A stretch of DNA of 64,000 nt from Lactifluus volemus (GCA_022376515.1 WTXI01000012.1:124001-188000); one strand, 5' to 3'. Positions 26,232-38,557 are shown, counted from the first letter of the stretch. The notes: generated from the sequence alone by a model not told the origin. A program made the numbers and translations.

Positions 26232-28489
26232 GGGCAGAGACTACGGGAGGGACCACAAAACACGGAGGGTGCCAGTGGGAATATTTGTTCCCAGTAGGGG
26301 TTTTCCTTTTTAACGACTCGCTTGATCGTGAGAGGCGAATTCCATTTTACATCCGAATGGCCTGATCCCTGTACTAGGCTGAAAGCGTCTCCTGTACGTG
26401 CGGGAGTACATATACAGGCGAGTTTGGAAGGAGCGAGACGGGCGACAAGGATATACTGCAGCGATGTTTCGCTACTCCTTCTTTACACAACTCATAAAAC
26501 CCTTCAAACCTCGTAGCTATCGAGAACCAAGAGTGGGTGAAAGGTCGAAAGTGAATTGGCCAAAATGATGAAGCACAAAGATAAGATAATGGCGTTCAGT
26601 TACTAGTAATCAGAACTTTATTACCGACAGGTGTAGTGATCACATAATCAATATGATCAGATGTCATATAGTAGCCTTGAACCGAGTTGTGCATTTATAT
26701 TTTTGTTAAAAATCACAACAAAACATATATTCCTGGTAGAACGTAGAAGTACAATTATTTCAGTCTCGGTGCGAGGATCGCACATGCAATGCGCCCCATC
26801 GCTTACTAGTACCTATCACGTGCACCATTCTCCGGCTCATAAGGCAGATACTTTTTTTTTCTGGAAGACAAGTTGTTACCATCACCCGGAAGTCCAACCG
26901 GCGCTTTGTCCTGTCTGCTACCACGTCCGGGCGCTCCGATACCCGTCAATTTTACGTGAAAGCCTGCCCTTAATCAATCACTCCCAAATTACTCCTAACA
27001 GTTTTCTTATCATCTCCAGCCTCTTTGTATGCCGCTTCTATCCTGTTGCTTCAGCTTCCTCTCGCCATGTTTTGGAGCGGGCTCACTCATCATGAGGTAA
27101 CTTGTGACGATATAAATGGCCCGATTTTTCCGACAAAAAGAAGCAACGGTCACGAAATGATCAGTCATGCCATAAGTTAGTGTTTACCAAAGAAGTGGCA
27201 AAAATGCTTCTCGGGCCTGGCGCGAGGATCCACGTTATTAATAACTCAGGGCCGTGCGCGTTATCGTCAATCATCACCTTACAGCATTGCCAGATGAAGT
27301 CAAAAAACAACATGCTCCAGAGCCGAGCACTCCAGAGCGATGACTCTGTAGAGGGGAGAGCACATCATGTTCAAGGTGGTGGGCTTGTATTGGACCATCG
27401 GAGACAGTGATTTGCCATTGCCACACTTACGCTGAGTGCTGAGAACTGAGTCCCCGGAGACCTATGATCCAACTACACGATACTAGGGAGGTCGGAAAAT
27501 CAGAGTTGACCATCGATTCCTGACAGAGTATGTTAGAGTCCGTGGAAGGCCATGGCTCAGCGTTCAGCCGTAGACAAAAAGCCTGGTTAGAACTGCTTCG
27601 ACTGACCCGAGTTCCGTGCGGAATATACAGTACAGTAGAAGACATCCGTACATCGCAATGTTTCAATATCTTCAAGGTTCTGACGCACAGATGCCATATG
27701 GCGGCAACTCCTTCTCGTGCCGCCGTAAATGAAAAGCACGCCCTTTTGCTCTCGTAGATTTGTTTATCAGGTTTACCCGACTAGAAATGCCGACTGCGTC
27801 GGCCCAAACCTTGCTGGCACACATGTGTGACTATGAAGAACTACAGCCATGTCTCGAGGCACTTCTACTAGTGCCGTGGGAGACCGGCTTGACCACCTTG
27901 AAAAGCCTGTCGCCGCGGTCGTCAAGCAGTATGCCTTGCAGGTCAACAACCTGAGCGACTTGAAATGGTCTGTGCATGTCCCTAAACCGCACGCTAATTT
28001 TCCGACAGGAAAGCGTGTTGTACGTGATATATAGAAGTGTTGCTACTCCCCATACATCACAACAGAAAGTGCGAAAGAAAATCAAACGTGGAAGGAAAAT
28101 GCTCATGAAGTACAAAAGAGAGACGGATCCCCCGTAAGAAACGAACGGCTTCAGTCACGCTTGATTTTCATCATGATATCTGACTGTCAAAAATGTTTTG
28201 GTTGAATTGGTTCGGGGCATTATTTGTCATTTTTTGACAGTCAGATTTGAACGCCGTGGATATCCAGCGCCTCGTACCTGTCTTTTGGTCGCTTCACTCA
28301 TTTCTGCTCCGTTGCCATATAGATTCGAATCCACCTTCTTCACCTTAAGGCATGGATAGTTTCCTCCCATTTATCAAGTCGCAACGTGTTCGCCTCGCGT
28401 AACTTCGTTGATATGCGCACTGGTAGGCGCAGTTGGATTATTGATTTGGTAGCTACAACACAATGTCGTGGCTTTCACCGTGCCGACAT
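26232..28489. other. Intergenic, hairpin near 28.2 kb
   Basis: No gene supported. A short frame at 27849-28034 starts with ATG but has no recognised relatives in this window. A hairpin lies at 28178-28246, upstream of SLATT-1. Confidence 0.45.
28178..28246. repeat. Inverted repeat / small foldback element
   Basis: Arms of about 18 bp (ATCTGACTGTCAAAAATG at 28178 and its near reverse complement ending at 28246) enclose about 33 nt. This could be a minimal MITE or a transcript hairpin. Confidence 0.6.
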
Positions 28490-28534
28490 CGTTTTGTTTA
28501 ACAGCACATAGGTCATGTCACCAAACGTTCGACC
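28490..28534 (+). promoter_or_regulatory. Conserved upstream block of SLATT-1
   Basis: CGTTTTGTTTAA then GGTCATGTCACCAAACGTTC lies 28-72 nt before the start codon. A near-identical block precedes SLATT-4 (43584-43634) and a diverged one precedes SLATT-2 (32973-33020). It may be a core promoter/5' UTR element or simply recent shared ancestry. Confidence 0.45.
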
Positions 28535-28561
28535 AACACTCCACTCTCGTCAGGGTTCCCA

Positions 28562-29658
28562 ATGAGTTCTACGCTGAGCCCATCTCCCTCTCAAGCTGCC
28601 CCATCAGGTTCCAGGCCAGAGCGCGAGGCTCCAAGCGAGACTACTCCTATGGTCACTGCGGCCCTACCCCACTGGCACCCCACACGGGCCCCCAGTAGAA
28701 TCCACATCCAATACCCATGTAACGTCTACGCCATCCCATTTGCTAACTGCAGCGCACCACCCTACCGAAGCAGAGACCCAAACAAGGGTTGGGGTCGATG
28801 CGCCTACTTTCATTTGAATTCCTTCCCTCTGAGGGTGACTCCCCCACGGTTATTCCACAGTCACAACATTACGCACCCATACGGTTGCCATAGTCGCTCT
28901 ACACCGCCTTTGTCTCTAGCAACTGATTTAGATTTGGTACGTCTCCCTTGAACCTCATGTCGCAGCGTTAATCATTGTGAGGTTCGGGGTTAGGGGGAAT
29001 TTCCTGCTGGGTCCGTCGGCAAACGGCTATGTCGTACCTTGGATGAGGCAAGAAGACTGCGGGATCAAGCGCTCCGCAAGGGTACGTGACATTTCGAACC
29101 CCATTCCGTCTAGTGATGGTACCGATCTATCTAGCTACGTGGATCATGTATTCCATCAACATGGCAATTGCCCTGCAAATCCTCCTCGGAGCGGTTTCTG
29201 TCACATTAGACAGCTTCGTGCGTGGGAAAGCTGTGCGTCCACTTCTCCCCCTTCATCTTTCGTTTTACCAATATGCTTCAAACAAAGAATGATATACCTG
29301 GTGCAGTTCTTGCTGTTCAACACTAGTCGTGTCCTATCTTGCAGCTATGAGGGGCTCGAGTGAGCCTGAGTGTTCATTCCTTCGCCAATACACGCTTAGC
29401 GGTTTCATATGTAAAGTCAAGGATTTCCTCCTCGACCATGGACTTGAAAGTGGAAATGGCCACGATCACGTTGTGGAGATGTTTCGAGGGAAATTTGGTC
29501 GACTGCTGAGTCCACCAAGCTGGAGTGTTAACTTCATTTTTGATCGGGAAAAGGGAACGGAGATCAAAGAGCTCAAGCTCCAGCGACAGGAAGAGTGCTA
29601 CAATGATGGCATCGAACTGGCATATCCAGTGGTTCGTGAGCTTATAACGACTTTGTAA
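28562..29658 (+). pseudogene. SLATT-1: fungal SLATT 2TM protein, one-base deletion in TM2
   Basis: Exons are 28562-28936, 28994-29081 (88 nt), 29114-29232 (119 nt) and 29288-29658. The 88/119-nt middle exons match SLATT-2 and -3 exactly. Exon 3 encodes TM1 (MVPIYLATWIMYSINMAIA); exon 4 should encode TM2 and the SLATT signature MRGSSEPECSFLRQY, then a helical region. In exon 4, GCAGTTCTTGCTGTTCAACACTAG lacks one base relative to SLATT-2, giving an in-frame TAG before the signature. It also has a 40-residue C-terminal extension not seen in the paralogs. SLATT proteins are predicted membrane-perturbing effectors. Confidence 0.8.
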
Positions 29659-30321
29659 CTACTTATTGACTATATCTGCAAATGGACAGTGCCGGACATC
29701 GGTTAACCTGACACCTTCTGGCTTCCTTGTAGCAACTCAGAAATCGGTAAACTATTGTCAGAAAAAAAGAGCAAAATGCCCCAGGGCTCATTACTCCGGA
29801 ACCGCAGTACGCTACTAGTAGTACGATGGAGGGGAGCTTCAGGAGCTTCGGAGCCACAGGACTAACACGAAGATGCGTTCTCACGTAGTTCCTGGTTCTT
29901 TCCATGCGACTTGTACGATAAACAGACCCTAATCACTATAGTTTTGATTGCAACAGTTCACCTATCTCGACTGCAAGATGCTCCCCTTTATGACTAGCTC
30001 TTTCTTCCCACGGCCCACAAAATCGCCGAGTCGATGAACGCATCAAGCTCTGGCCGCACATTCCCTGCGGCATCCCGACTGCCAGTGTATATACGGAGAC
30101 AAGTTCACATTTGGTCTGTGCCCTTTGGCATCGTGATTGACCTCAGCTAGAGTGGATGGTCGACTTCTTTTCCACTGCTTTGCTAGGGCAGCGACGGTGT
30201 GAGTGTTGGAATTAGCATAAGGTCACGGTATCCATGGGTTTTGATGAGCTTATAAGGGCTTATAATATTTCTGTAACCACTTATTCGTCCCGTTAATTAC
30301 ATGTGCAAATAATCGCGCCAT
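29659..30321. other. Intergenic, nothing recognised
   Basis: Short frames only; no conserved motifs. Ends at the left TIR of the adjacent element. Confidence 0.5.
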
Positions 30322-31180
30322 TAGCCAGGTTCAAAGTTGAGCCCCGACTTTCGCGGTCGCGGTTGGGGTCGTGGTTGGGGCTCATCACATAAGCATTAAT
30401 TCATAGTCCGCATTGTTACCGCCCGTTCGGGCCTGTTCAGCAACCGTAGGAACGGGTTTTTCTCCGACAAACTCCGCAGCTTAGTCATAAGGTCTTAACT
30501 TTCTTTTTGGGAGAGAAACCTTAACCATAGTGTTTAAAAATTGTTATTCATCCATATAGGGTAGTCACCGCTTTGTTAGAGCGGGGTTTCAGAACCCACA
30601 TATGTAATCATCACTTCATCACTAGATCTGGTTCTAGTGATTGTGATAACAACTTTCAATCAATAAAAAGGGTAAGGTGTGCTCTGACTTTGCTGAATTG
30701 CATCTATCCACCATTAATTCTCCAAACTAAATGTCAAGTAATCATTTTGTGTACTATAAAGTATGCTACATGTTAATTAAAAATATTGACTCATGTGGAT
30801 TTGAACCCAGAACACTCCTAAGGTGGGAATGTGTAGTCAGACGTTCTAACCGCTGATCTATTCGGCCCGGGTTTCGGGCCCTACTGTGCTTGCATAAGAC
30901 AACAGTTCGGGCACGGCCAGAATTGGGAGTGGCTTTGAAACCCCGCACTGATGACTAACCTAAACCACCATATATGGGCGAAATACGAGATTCAAAAAAC
31001 ACATTAGGATCATATGACTAAGCTGCGGAGTTTGTCGGAGAGAAACCCGTTCCTACGGTTGCTGAACAGGCCCGAACGGGCGGTAACAATGCGGACTATG
31101 AATTAATGCTTATGTGATGAGCCCCAACCACGACCCCAACTGCGACCGCGAAAGTCGGGGCTCAACTTTGAACCTGGCTA
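30322..31180. mobile_element. 859-bp element with 168-bp terminal inverted repeats
   Basis: 30322-30489 is the reverse complement of 31013-31180 over 168 bp with only a couple of mismatches. The arms start TAGCCAGG and end CCTGGCTA, consistent with TA target duplication (Tc1/mariner-like) although only the dinucleotide supports this. There is no transposase. The interior has secondary inverted segments and a tRNA-like SINE head on the minus strand. The near-identity of the arms points to recent mobility or gene conversion. Confidence 0.85.
30795..30866 (-). repeat. tRNA-like SINE head inside the TIR element
   Basis: On the minus strand TAGATCAGCGGTTAG (A box, about 30846-30860) is followed by GGTTCAAATCC (B box, 30797-30807). 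The anticodon arm is not a proper stem and the T-stem has mismatches, so it is a SINE/tRNA relic and not a functional tRNA. Confidence 0.55.
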
Positions 31181-31275
31181 TTACCAACCTCTGGCCGCCC
31201 GCTCTTGCCCACTATCGCCCTGCTTGTCTGACCTCTTTTGCTGTTCACCCCTGCCTATTACTTGGTCTGCCACTG

Positions 31276-31665
31276 TTTTAATTGCTCCCACCCTCACTGC
31301 CCTCCGTCTTCGCCACCGCTGCTTCTCCCTCCTGCCGTCGCTCTCACCACCCCACTTCCACTCCCATTGCTACCTTCATTCTGACAAATTTTTGTGCCTG
31401 ACCATATCAGGTGCTTGTGTGAACAATCAGCTCTTGATAAGTAATAAATCTCTAGTTAAAGTTTGGGTGACAACCTGACTCAGAGCATGTGCATGCCTGA
31501 AAATTTTATTTTCCTGGGTCGGCAAGAAATATGCACCGGGCATTGTTGTTTGAGCACGCGTGGGAAGGGCCATAGATCTGTTGGCGTCAAGAATGACCGC
31601 GTTCAATTACCTAACCCCCATCATTTAAAGTTTGTGACCACACCCTACCTGAAGCTGAGGCATGT
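31276..31665. repeat. Duplicated non-coding block, copy 1
   Basis: Closely resembles 37468-37855: both run through a Pro/Ser-like C/T-rich tract, CCATATCAGGT, a GTTTGGGTGACAACCTGA segment and GAGCACGCGTGGGAAGGGC. It marks duplication of the flanks of the SLATT/PLP units. Confidence 0.75.
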
Positions 31666-32214
31666 CATGTGAAGCATCACGAAATGATTCCCTTGAGTCC
31701 ACTGGCTAGGGTCCCTATCGAAGCAAAGCGCTTGCAGACCCGACTTGCCGCTCTATGTCTAGCCTTGTTCAAAAACGGTACACTCACGTTATCCGGCTGC
31801 CCTGCCAAGAGACGCTGCCGCTCAAGATATGCCCAATGCTTGCCTCGGTCATCACGGGGGTTTTGGACTCATCCTCGTGTTCCTTGTTACTGTACTGTGC
31901 ATCATCTCGACGATTCCCCATTCGGTTCTACTCTGTAGCCATTGCACAATTGATACAGTTTACCAAGGGACCGCTCAGGCTCCACCGCGTGCTTATCGGG
32001 CCAAATGGATGTGGCTTTTGACCTCTGTTCATGCCATATCGACACAGCGCAAGTCTGCATCCAGCTTCCTCTGCCGCATTACCCCAATCCTTCACATGGA
32101 TCATCGTAACTCAAAATGAAACCATCATCGGTGATCTTCCCGCGATTCCTTTTTTTTCCAGCAATCTTCGCTTAAGCCGTCTTTCGCACTTGCTCGCCTG
32201 ACAACAGCCATTTC

Positions 32215-32535
32215 TGTCTTCCGACTCGATCCGTATAGATCCCTGTTTCAGACATTCGCGTCAGGGTCGGTTAAAGATTTGGATGCACTTGGATGAGGAC
32301 TGGGTTACCCCAGTTGAAACTAGGTCCTCAATTTTCGGTGGGTCGTCATTGCTGGTTTGATCACGAGCGTCTGCACATCTCCAACATTTACAAGGTCGCT
32401 CGTCACTCTGAGAGAGTTGATAACTTTGCTGCCAAGTTTACTATTCTTTGCAGCGTCATTGCTTTTCAGAGCTCAGCACGCCATCGAAGGTACCCTCCCT
32501 AAGCTTCAGTCTAAGCATCTTGAGTTGGTGTGATG
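32215..32535 (-). pseudogene. MET17-like C-terminal fragment (relic)
   Basis: The segment aligns to the last two exons of copies a-c in the same orientation: the + strand reads GATCACGAGCGTCTGCACATCTCC where copy b has GACCACGAGCGTCTTCGCATCGCC. The corresponding protein part is the [18 protein letters not shown] region. No catalytic domain remains and several indels are present. It lies just upstream of SLATT-2, as expected if another SLATT/PLP unit once existed. Confidence 0.7.
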
Positions 32536-32972
32536 AAGTTCGTGTACAGTCGCGGCGTACATTCTGTCAACTTGCAAGAGGGATGACATTAGTGCAACTT
32601 GACAGCATGCAATAGGGACCTAAAAGGACACAGGATAACGTGCACTGGACGCCCGCGTGGACGCCTGAGGGTGAGAATGACGAAGGCGGAGCGATTGAGA
32701 ACACGAAAAACGCAGACGCTACGGGACGAGACGTCGAGACACCGTGACAAGCAGACGAATTGATCCGAAACAACTAGTATTGGATGCTTTTACTGGCCCT
32801 TCAGCCTCGACTTTGATCTTCTCCGAGGATTTTTTTTCGGCGGAAATCGGTCGTAACCAGGGGCAAGCGAGTATCTGGTGCCTTTGGCACGGCTGAAGGT
32901 TGTAACTTCCTGCGATGTTGCGGACCATAGAGTGGAATCTCATTTATTGTCCATAAAGTTCACATGCACCCA

Positions 32973-33020
32973 TCGTTTTAGTTAAAGGTGCGTCAAGCCA
33001 CATCACCAAAAGTTCGGCCA
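32973..33020 (+). promoter_or_regulatory. Conserved upstream block of SLATT-2
   Basis: CGTTTTAGTTAAAGGTGCG then a diverged CATCACCAAAAGTTCGGCC lies 33-80 nt before the ATG. It is the counterpart of the blocks before SLATT-1 and SLATT-4. Confidence 0.4.
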
Positions 33021-33052
33021 GCATTTTCCTCTTCCCGGGATCCTCGACTCGG

Positions 33053-34264
33053 ATGAGTGCAGCTCTGAATCTTTTTCACTCTCGAGCTTATACATCAGAT
33101 TCTAAGCCAGAGGTTGAGACTCCAAGCGAGCCTCGTCCTACCGTCACTATCCCACTGGCACCCCCCACGGAATTCCCCACAGAGGCCACGTCCGATTCCG
33201 GTGTAACGTCAATGGCTCCCCAACCATCGGCTGCAGTACACTGCCTCACCAAGGCAAAAACCCAAACGAGGCCCGAGCCCGATGCTCAACTAACGAATTC
33301 TTCACCCAACCTATTCACGGAAGAAGCGCGATATACAGTTTCTCCTATCCCCATAGATCCGATTTCGAGGGCTGGTGTCGATGCACCTACTTTCCTTTCT
33401 ACTTCACTCCATCCGAAGGAGTCTTCCTCCAGAATTTTTCACAGCCACAGTATTGCTCACCCTTTCCGTCACCGTGGTCGCTCTTTACCGCCCACGCGTC
33501 TACCCCTGAGCCTTCCTGGGGCTACCAAACGGTCGTCTACTGTACATTTCGAAAGCTTAGGAGTTAATTCATCTCCAGTAACTGATTTGCATCTGGTACG
33601 TCTCATTTGAACCCCCGACGTCGCATCGTATGGTCATGACAAGACTTCGGGCCAGGGGCGATTTCCCTCTGGGACTGTTGGCGCTCGATTAGATCCTACC
33701 TTGGTTGAGGCACTAATACTACGTGATCAAGCGCTCCGGAAGGGTACGCGATATTATTCGAATTCTCTTTCCATGTAGTGATGGCGTTGATTTATCTAGC
33801 TTCATGGATCACGTATTCTATCAATATAGCAATTGCCCTACAGGTACTCCTTGGGGCGATCTCAATTACACTTGACACTATCGTGCGTAAGAAAGACGTT
33901 CGTCCCACTTCACCTTTTCACATTTCACTTTACCAATATGTTTCTCACACAGGCTGAGATACCCGATGCCGTCCTCAGTGGCTGCTCGACAATCATCGCA
34001 TCCTATCTTGCATATATGAGGGGCTCGAGTGAGCCTGAGTACTCATACCTTCGCCAACAAACGCTTACCAACTTCATACGTAAACTCGAGGGTTTCATTC
34101 TCGACCATGGAACTGAGAGCGGATATGATCACGATGACACTGTGGAGACATTTCGTGAGGAATTCGAGCGACTATTGGTTCCAACTAGCTGGAGTGGAAG
34201 GATGGTAGACTTCCATTTTGACTGGGAGAGGAGAAAAGCAGTAGGAAGAATTGGGGCCCCCTGA
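33053..34264 (+). CDS. SLATT-2: fungal SLATT 2TM protein, intact
   Basis: Exons 33053-33595, 33656-33743, 33779-33897 and 33953-34264 sum to 1062 nt (353 residues) with consistent phases 0/1/0. The N-terminal ~180 residues are Ser/Thr/Pro-rich and low-complexity. Exon 2 gives a charged helix (LVEALILRDQALRK); exon 3 gives TM1 (MALIYLASWITYSINIAIAL); exon 4 gives TM2 (DAVLSGCSTIIASYLAYM) and the family signature RGSSEPEYSYLRQQTLTNF followed by an amphipathic helical tail. This matches the SLATT_fungal (SMODS and SLOG-associating 2TM effector) family as I know it. The family's role is a predicted membrane-active suicide effector; no experiment is implied here. It lies upstream of the Crinkler gene on the same strand. 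Confidence 0.85.
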
Positions 34265-34792
34265 ACCGCAACCACCAGGCCTGGTTTTGGGACAGGTGAT
34301 AGGAGAACACTGCATGACCAAGGCAATGACAGTGCCAAAAATCTAAAAGTAGAACTTGAATTATGTTTAACTTGAATAGTGGATAGACTTGAAACAACCT
34401 ATCATATTTCCCTAAGCCCTTTGCGCGAGGAGGTGGCCTGGGAGAGAGAGGTAGATGGATGACGTGGGAGGCGCGGAGACGCTCTTGGAGGTATGTCGAG
34501 TGTTCAAGAACGTGTGTGACAAGCTTCGCACTAGTGGGGCTCGAGGCAGCAATTAAGGGGGCGTTACTGAGAGAAGTCGTGTAGGTAAGGCCCTCGTCGA
34601 ATCAACAAAAAAAAATTTACTCATGAGCATATCCAAGTCAAGAGCACACGCTCTACCAAAAACGCAGCAAGCGCCTTGTCAAATTTATGCCAGTCAAGGA
34701 CGCCATCGCGCCATCCTCCAGTCCAAGAAGGGGTCGTAAGATAGCGAAACGAAAGGGGCTGTTTACGTGACCAGGCAATCGCCGACCGTTTC
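34265..34792. other. Intergenic between SLATT-2 and the Crinkler gene
   Basis: No gene seen. Presumably holds the SLATT-2 3' end and Crinkler promoter. Confidence 0.5.
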
Positions 34793-37320
34793 ATGTCACG
34801 CTCCTCTCGCTCTGTATCGTCGTCAATGTCACTCGAACCTCTCGTTTGGTGTTGGGTCCTTGGCGACAAACCTCCGAGCCTGAGGGTGTTTCATGTCCAG
34901 ATATCGCATGAGGTAACCGTTGGCGAACTGAAGAAAGCGATAAAGGAAGAGAAACGGGTGGATTTCGATCAGATTGATGCCGACAGTCTCGACCTCTACG
35001 AAATCTCCGTCGCAGAGGATAATATGGACACGGAATTGCCAAATATTAACCTCGATTCTCTCAAGGGTAATGAACTCCGGTCTATGCACAGGCTGTCCCA
35101 GGTCTTCCCCGATCCTCCTACCGACGGCCATCTTCACATCATTATCATAAAACTCCCTGGTGGTGAGTGCAACTAGTCATTTCATCCTCAATCATCGTTT
35201 CATATTCACAGCTGACCAACCTCTCTTATCTTTATCTCGTATCTTTGCTCCCCCACATTCACACTCCATTGTAACAACGTGTTATCGCACCCCACGATTT
35301 TGTGCTTTCGCTTGCCTCCTCCACAGCCGCACGCAAGCGTGGCCTCAATGGTTCCGATGAAGAGAGAGGTAAAAGACATAAAGCGGGTGAGTGGGTGTTG
35401 TCTTAGCACTCGACATCATGTCTTTCATTCTCATCTGACTTATTGCGATATCTCCTTCGGATAACATCTCATTCCTATATGCGTCATATCACTGATATTT
35501 ACAGATTCTTCAATTGTGGATGATGGCCATTTTCGCGTGAAATTTGGTACAGCTTTTATGTTGCTCTTTGCTACGTTGCCGCCTTAAATAATGTTTTCAG
35601 GGTTTGATCTACTGCGCTATGATGGAACCCGGTCGGATTCGATCTTGGATTTCTATAAGCAGTTTTGGGGAGATCCTCTACCTCCGGAGCACCTTTCTCT
35701 TAAGAGTTCAGTCCATGATCCTAACGATGAAGAGAATAACGAGGAGAATGGAGGAGAAAATGACGACGATCTCCTTCCCGCTTCCCCCCCCCCAATCATT
35801 GACACCGAATTGTGTCGACTTCTCATTCGTGCTGAATACCTTAGAATTTATAACTGGGTTGAACAACAATACGCGAGGGGCACGCTACAGCGTCCGGCTG
35901 CAGCTGTTGTCACAGGTCATCCCGGAATCGGTCAGTACTCTATCATCGATACGAGAAACTTGTGTTTTTTTATACTCCTTTGTGCATAGGAAAATCGTTC
36001 TGGGCCTACTACGTCCTGCGTCGACGGTTTGGAGAAAAGTCTGCTACTCTGTGGTTTCGAAGACCCGGCGAGGGGTTCTATCTCTTCTGTTCCGAAGGGG
36101 TCCTCGTCGTCCCTGAAAACTTCGACTTCAGCAAATTTAGGCCGCGCATATGGACTATCATCGATTCTGCTCAATCACCATACGGGATTCCGATTACCCT
36201 GACCCAATCCCCACCTGGTGTCTTCCCCATCTATCTCTCCTTCCCTCATTCAAAACACTGGTCAAAGAATGCGCAGTCATGGAAGTCCTTTCGTGTGATA
36301 ATGAATCCCTGGACAAGGGAGGAGATCAAATATGCGTGAGTATGTTCCTTCCATGACCCATTCATGCTGAGTCCTCTCTTCCGCTACAGCATGAAAGAAC
36401 TATCTCCAGATAAAGGGATAGATGCTGTGTTACAGAGATATGATCTCTTAGGCCCCATTGCACGCCTCTGCCTCGAATTGGATCCTAATCAAGTTGAAGA
36501 CTATATCTCGGAACGTGACACCGCAATCGCCAGCGCTGGTTCCAAGGTCTTTAGAGATTATTTCTCAGAAAGTACCCTAATACAAGCGCCATTTGATTCC
36601 GTCTCGCATAAAATCTTCCTGCTTCAGCGCAAGCGAGGATCTCCACTTGGCGAGGGCTATACAATTGAGCTCATCTCGGCTGCAGTTGAACAAATCATTG
36701 TACAGAGACTCGAGGACTTCAGTAATGGTCAGCTGTTGGATATGTGGAAGAACTTTTCGAGGCTTGACGACTCTCGGGGAATGGCTAGTTCGATATTTGG
36801 ATCTTTCATCCATCGGCATTTCAGATCGCGTATCGTTCTGGATGCTACGCCAATGGTTCGGTTGAACTGTGCTAATTCCGGTTGGCATGCTTCATTCAGC
36901 ACCAAACGGCCCGACGCCACCACCATTCATAGAGTGATACAGCAAAACTTCTCTCTTGACATTGATGTTGACAGCGTATTTGTCTACAATACCACCACCA
37001 CCACGCTACATATTCAACAAGGCATCTACTATGTACCCCGAAGTGGCCAACAAGTCACTCTTGGCTCCTTTATACTACATGGAGGATATCTCAACATATT
37101 TCAGTGCACTGCGGACCATAATCACAACATCAAGGATGACCTTGTTCGTTTTCTTACATCTTGCAGTGGGCTACCTCACCACACCTCCTGGCGTTTCGTG
37201 TTTGTTGTCCCAGATGAGCTTGACTTGTTCTATTGTCCTGCTTCGAATAACTCCATAGTTAAGGAAATTGGGTTACATACAGCTCGCATTTCAATGTCGG
37301 GCATGACTGTGGAGAGTTAG
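34793..37320 (+). CDS. Crinkler (CRN)-type protein with RHS-like P-loop NTPase
   Basis: Exons 34793-35162, optional 35212-35238, 35327-35386, 35505-35546, 35601-35930, 35990-36335 and 36390-37320 keep frame throughout (692 or 701 residues). The N-terminal ~115 residues (LVWCWVLGD...FHVQIS...VGELKKAIKEEK...HLHIIIIKLPGG) are the ubiquitin-like Crinkler head. A basic stretch RKRGLNGSDEERGKRHK suggests nuclear import. Then comes the DxxLRYDGTRSD-type linker, an acidic loop (NDEENNEENGGENDDD), Walker A GHPGIGKS split by an intron and a Walker B-like IWTIIDS, typical of the RHS/CRN NTPase class. A 300-residue C-terminal domain follows; I cannot identify a nuclease signature in it. Starts at 34793 or 34829 are both possible. 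Family members are secreted or endogenous effectors in oomycetes and fungi; here no signal peptide is evident. Intact. Confidence 0.85.
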
Positions 37321-37467
37321 CTATTGCAGTAATATGAAGCTATTTATCTACATCCAAGCCTGATGGTTATGATGTCACAAGTTGCATTGAGTGTGCTCTT
37401 ACTCCCACCGTGTTACTTACTCAGACCTCTAGCCTGCCCACCAAATAAGAACCCTCAAAAGTGATTC

Positions 37468-37855
37468 CCTCTCTGCCCTCCCATCTTCGCTGCCGTCGCT
37501 CTCACCACTGGCACCCCACTTCCGCTTCCATTGCTGTCTTCATTCTGAAGCTTTCGTACCCGGCCATATCAGGTAACTGATTGTGTGTGCAATCAGTTCT
37601 TGATGAGTAATATAATTCTAGTTGAAGTTTGGGTGACAACCTGAGCACGTACATGCCTGGATTTTCATTTCCCCAAGTCGGCAAGAAATATGCACTGCCA
37701 GTGAGAGTTGTTGTTGCTAAAATGCCAGCAGTGCATGGTCTCCTCATAGATCTAACCCATTTGAGCACGCGTGGGAAGGGCTATGCATCATGTTGACGTT
37801 AAGAATGACAGCGTTCAATTACAGTGCTTCATACAAAGTTTGTGGTCCGTATCGA
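37468..37855. repeat. Duplicated non-coding block, copy 2
   Basis: Similar to 31276-31665 (see that entry). It precedes SLATT-3 as copy 1 precedes the PLP relic and SLATT-2. The rest of 37321-38557 holds no recognised gene. Confidence 0.75.
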
Positions 37856-38557
37856 TCCTGTACAAGCTTGGCCGCTTGCAGACCCATTCCTAGTTGGCAC
37901 GCGCAAACGCCGCCTCGTGCCACTTAAAGCCCATTACAGTTCATGTAATATTTTGCGCTGTCACCCGCTCACCCAGAACCTGCTATTCTTAGTTAGTATT
38001 AAGGTCATCATGGTACTACGTTTGGCTGTTCAGCACGTTCAGTGGGTGTGACTGCTATAACGAATTTCTTCGCTTGCCATTTTTGTAACATTGTAAAACT
38101 CCGACACAGGTGCTGTTTTCTTTTTTCTTTTTCTTTTGTTTCATTTCACTACTGTACACACCCATGGAGGGTTGCCCTCCCGCCTGGTCAGATCCTGTCA
38201 GACACTCAGACAGACTCGGAATAGTCCAGAAGGCGCCAATCACGCTAACCGAATCGAAGCCATGGGTGTGATATAATTCTGGCCGCTGCCCTAGAGCCGT
38301 AATTGGGAAGTTCAGGTTTTCTGAAGGTACGCGGTCTGTTCATTACAATCTGATGGACTTCGGGATTGCTTACCCACTGGCATCGAAGCCCTCGCCATAC
38401 CTATGTCGGTTTGCTTACTATAAAGTGCGACAACTCGAGTCCGAATGCCCGATCCAACACTTTCTATTTCCCCAAGCAAGCCTGATCTCACCTCACTACC
38501 CCACTCTTGTCCCCACTGCTAACCCTCACGGGACTTCCAGCAAACGCCTCCGAGTCC

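Noticed and set aside
27849..28034. Small protein starting MSRGTSTSAVGD
   Set aside because: No recognised family, no splice partners and no conserved counterpart in this window; insufficient support for a gene.
30795..30866. Functional tRNA gene on the minus strand
   Set aside because: A and B boxes are present but the anticodon and T stems do not pair; treated as a SINE head.
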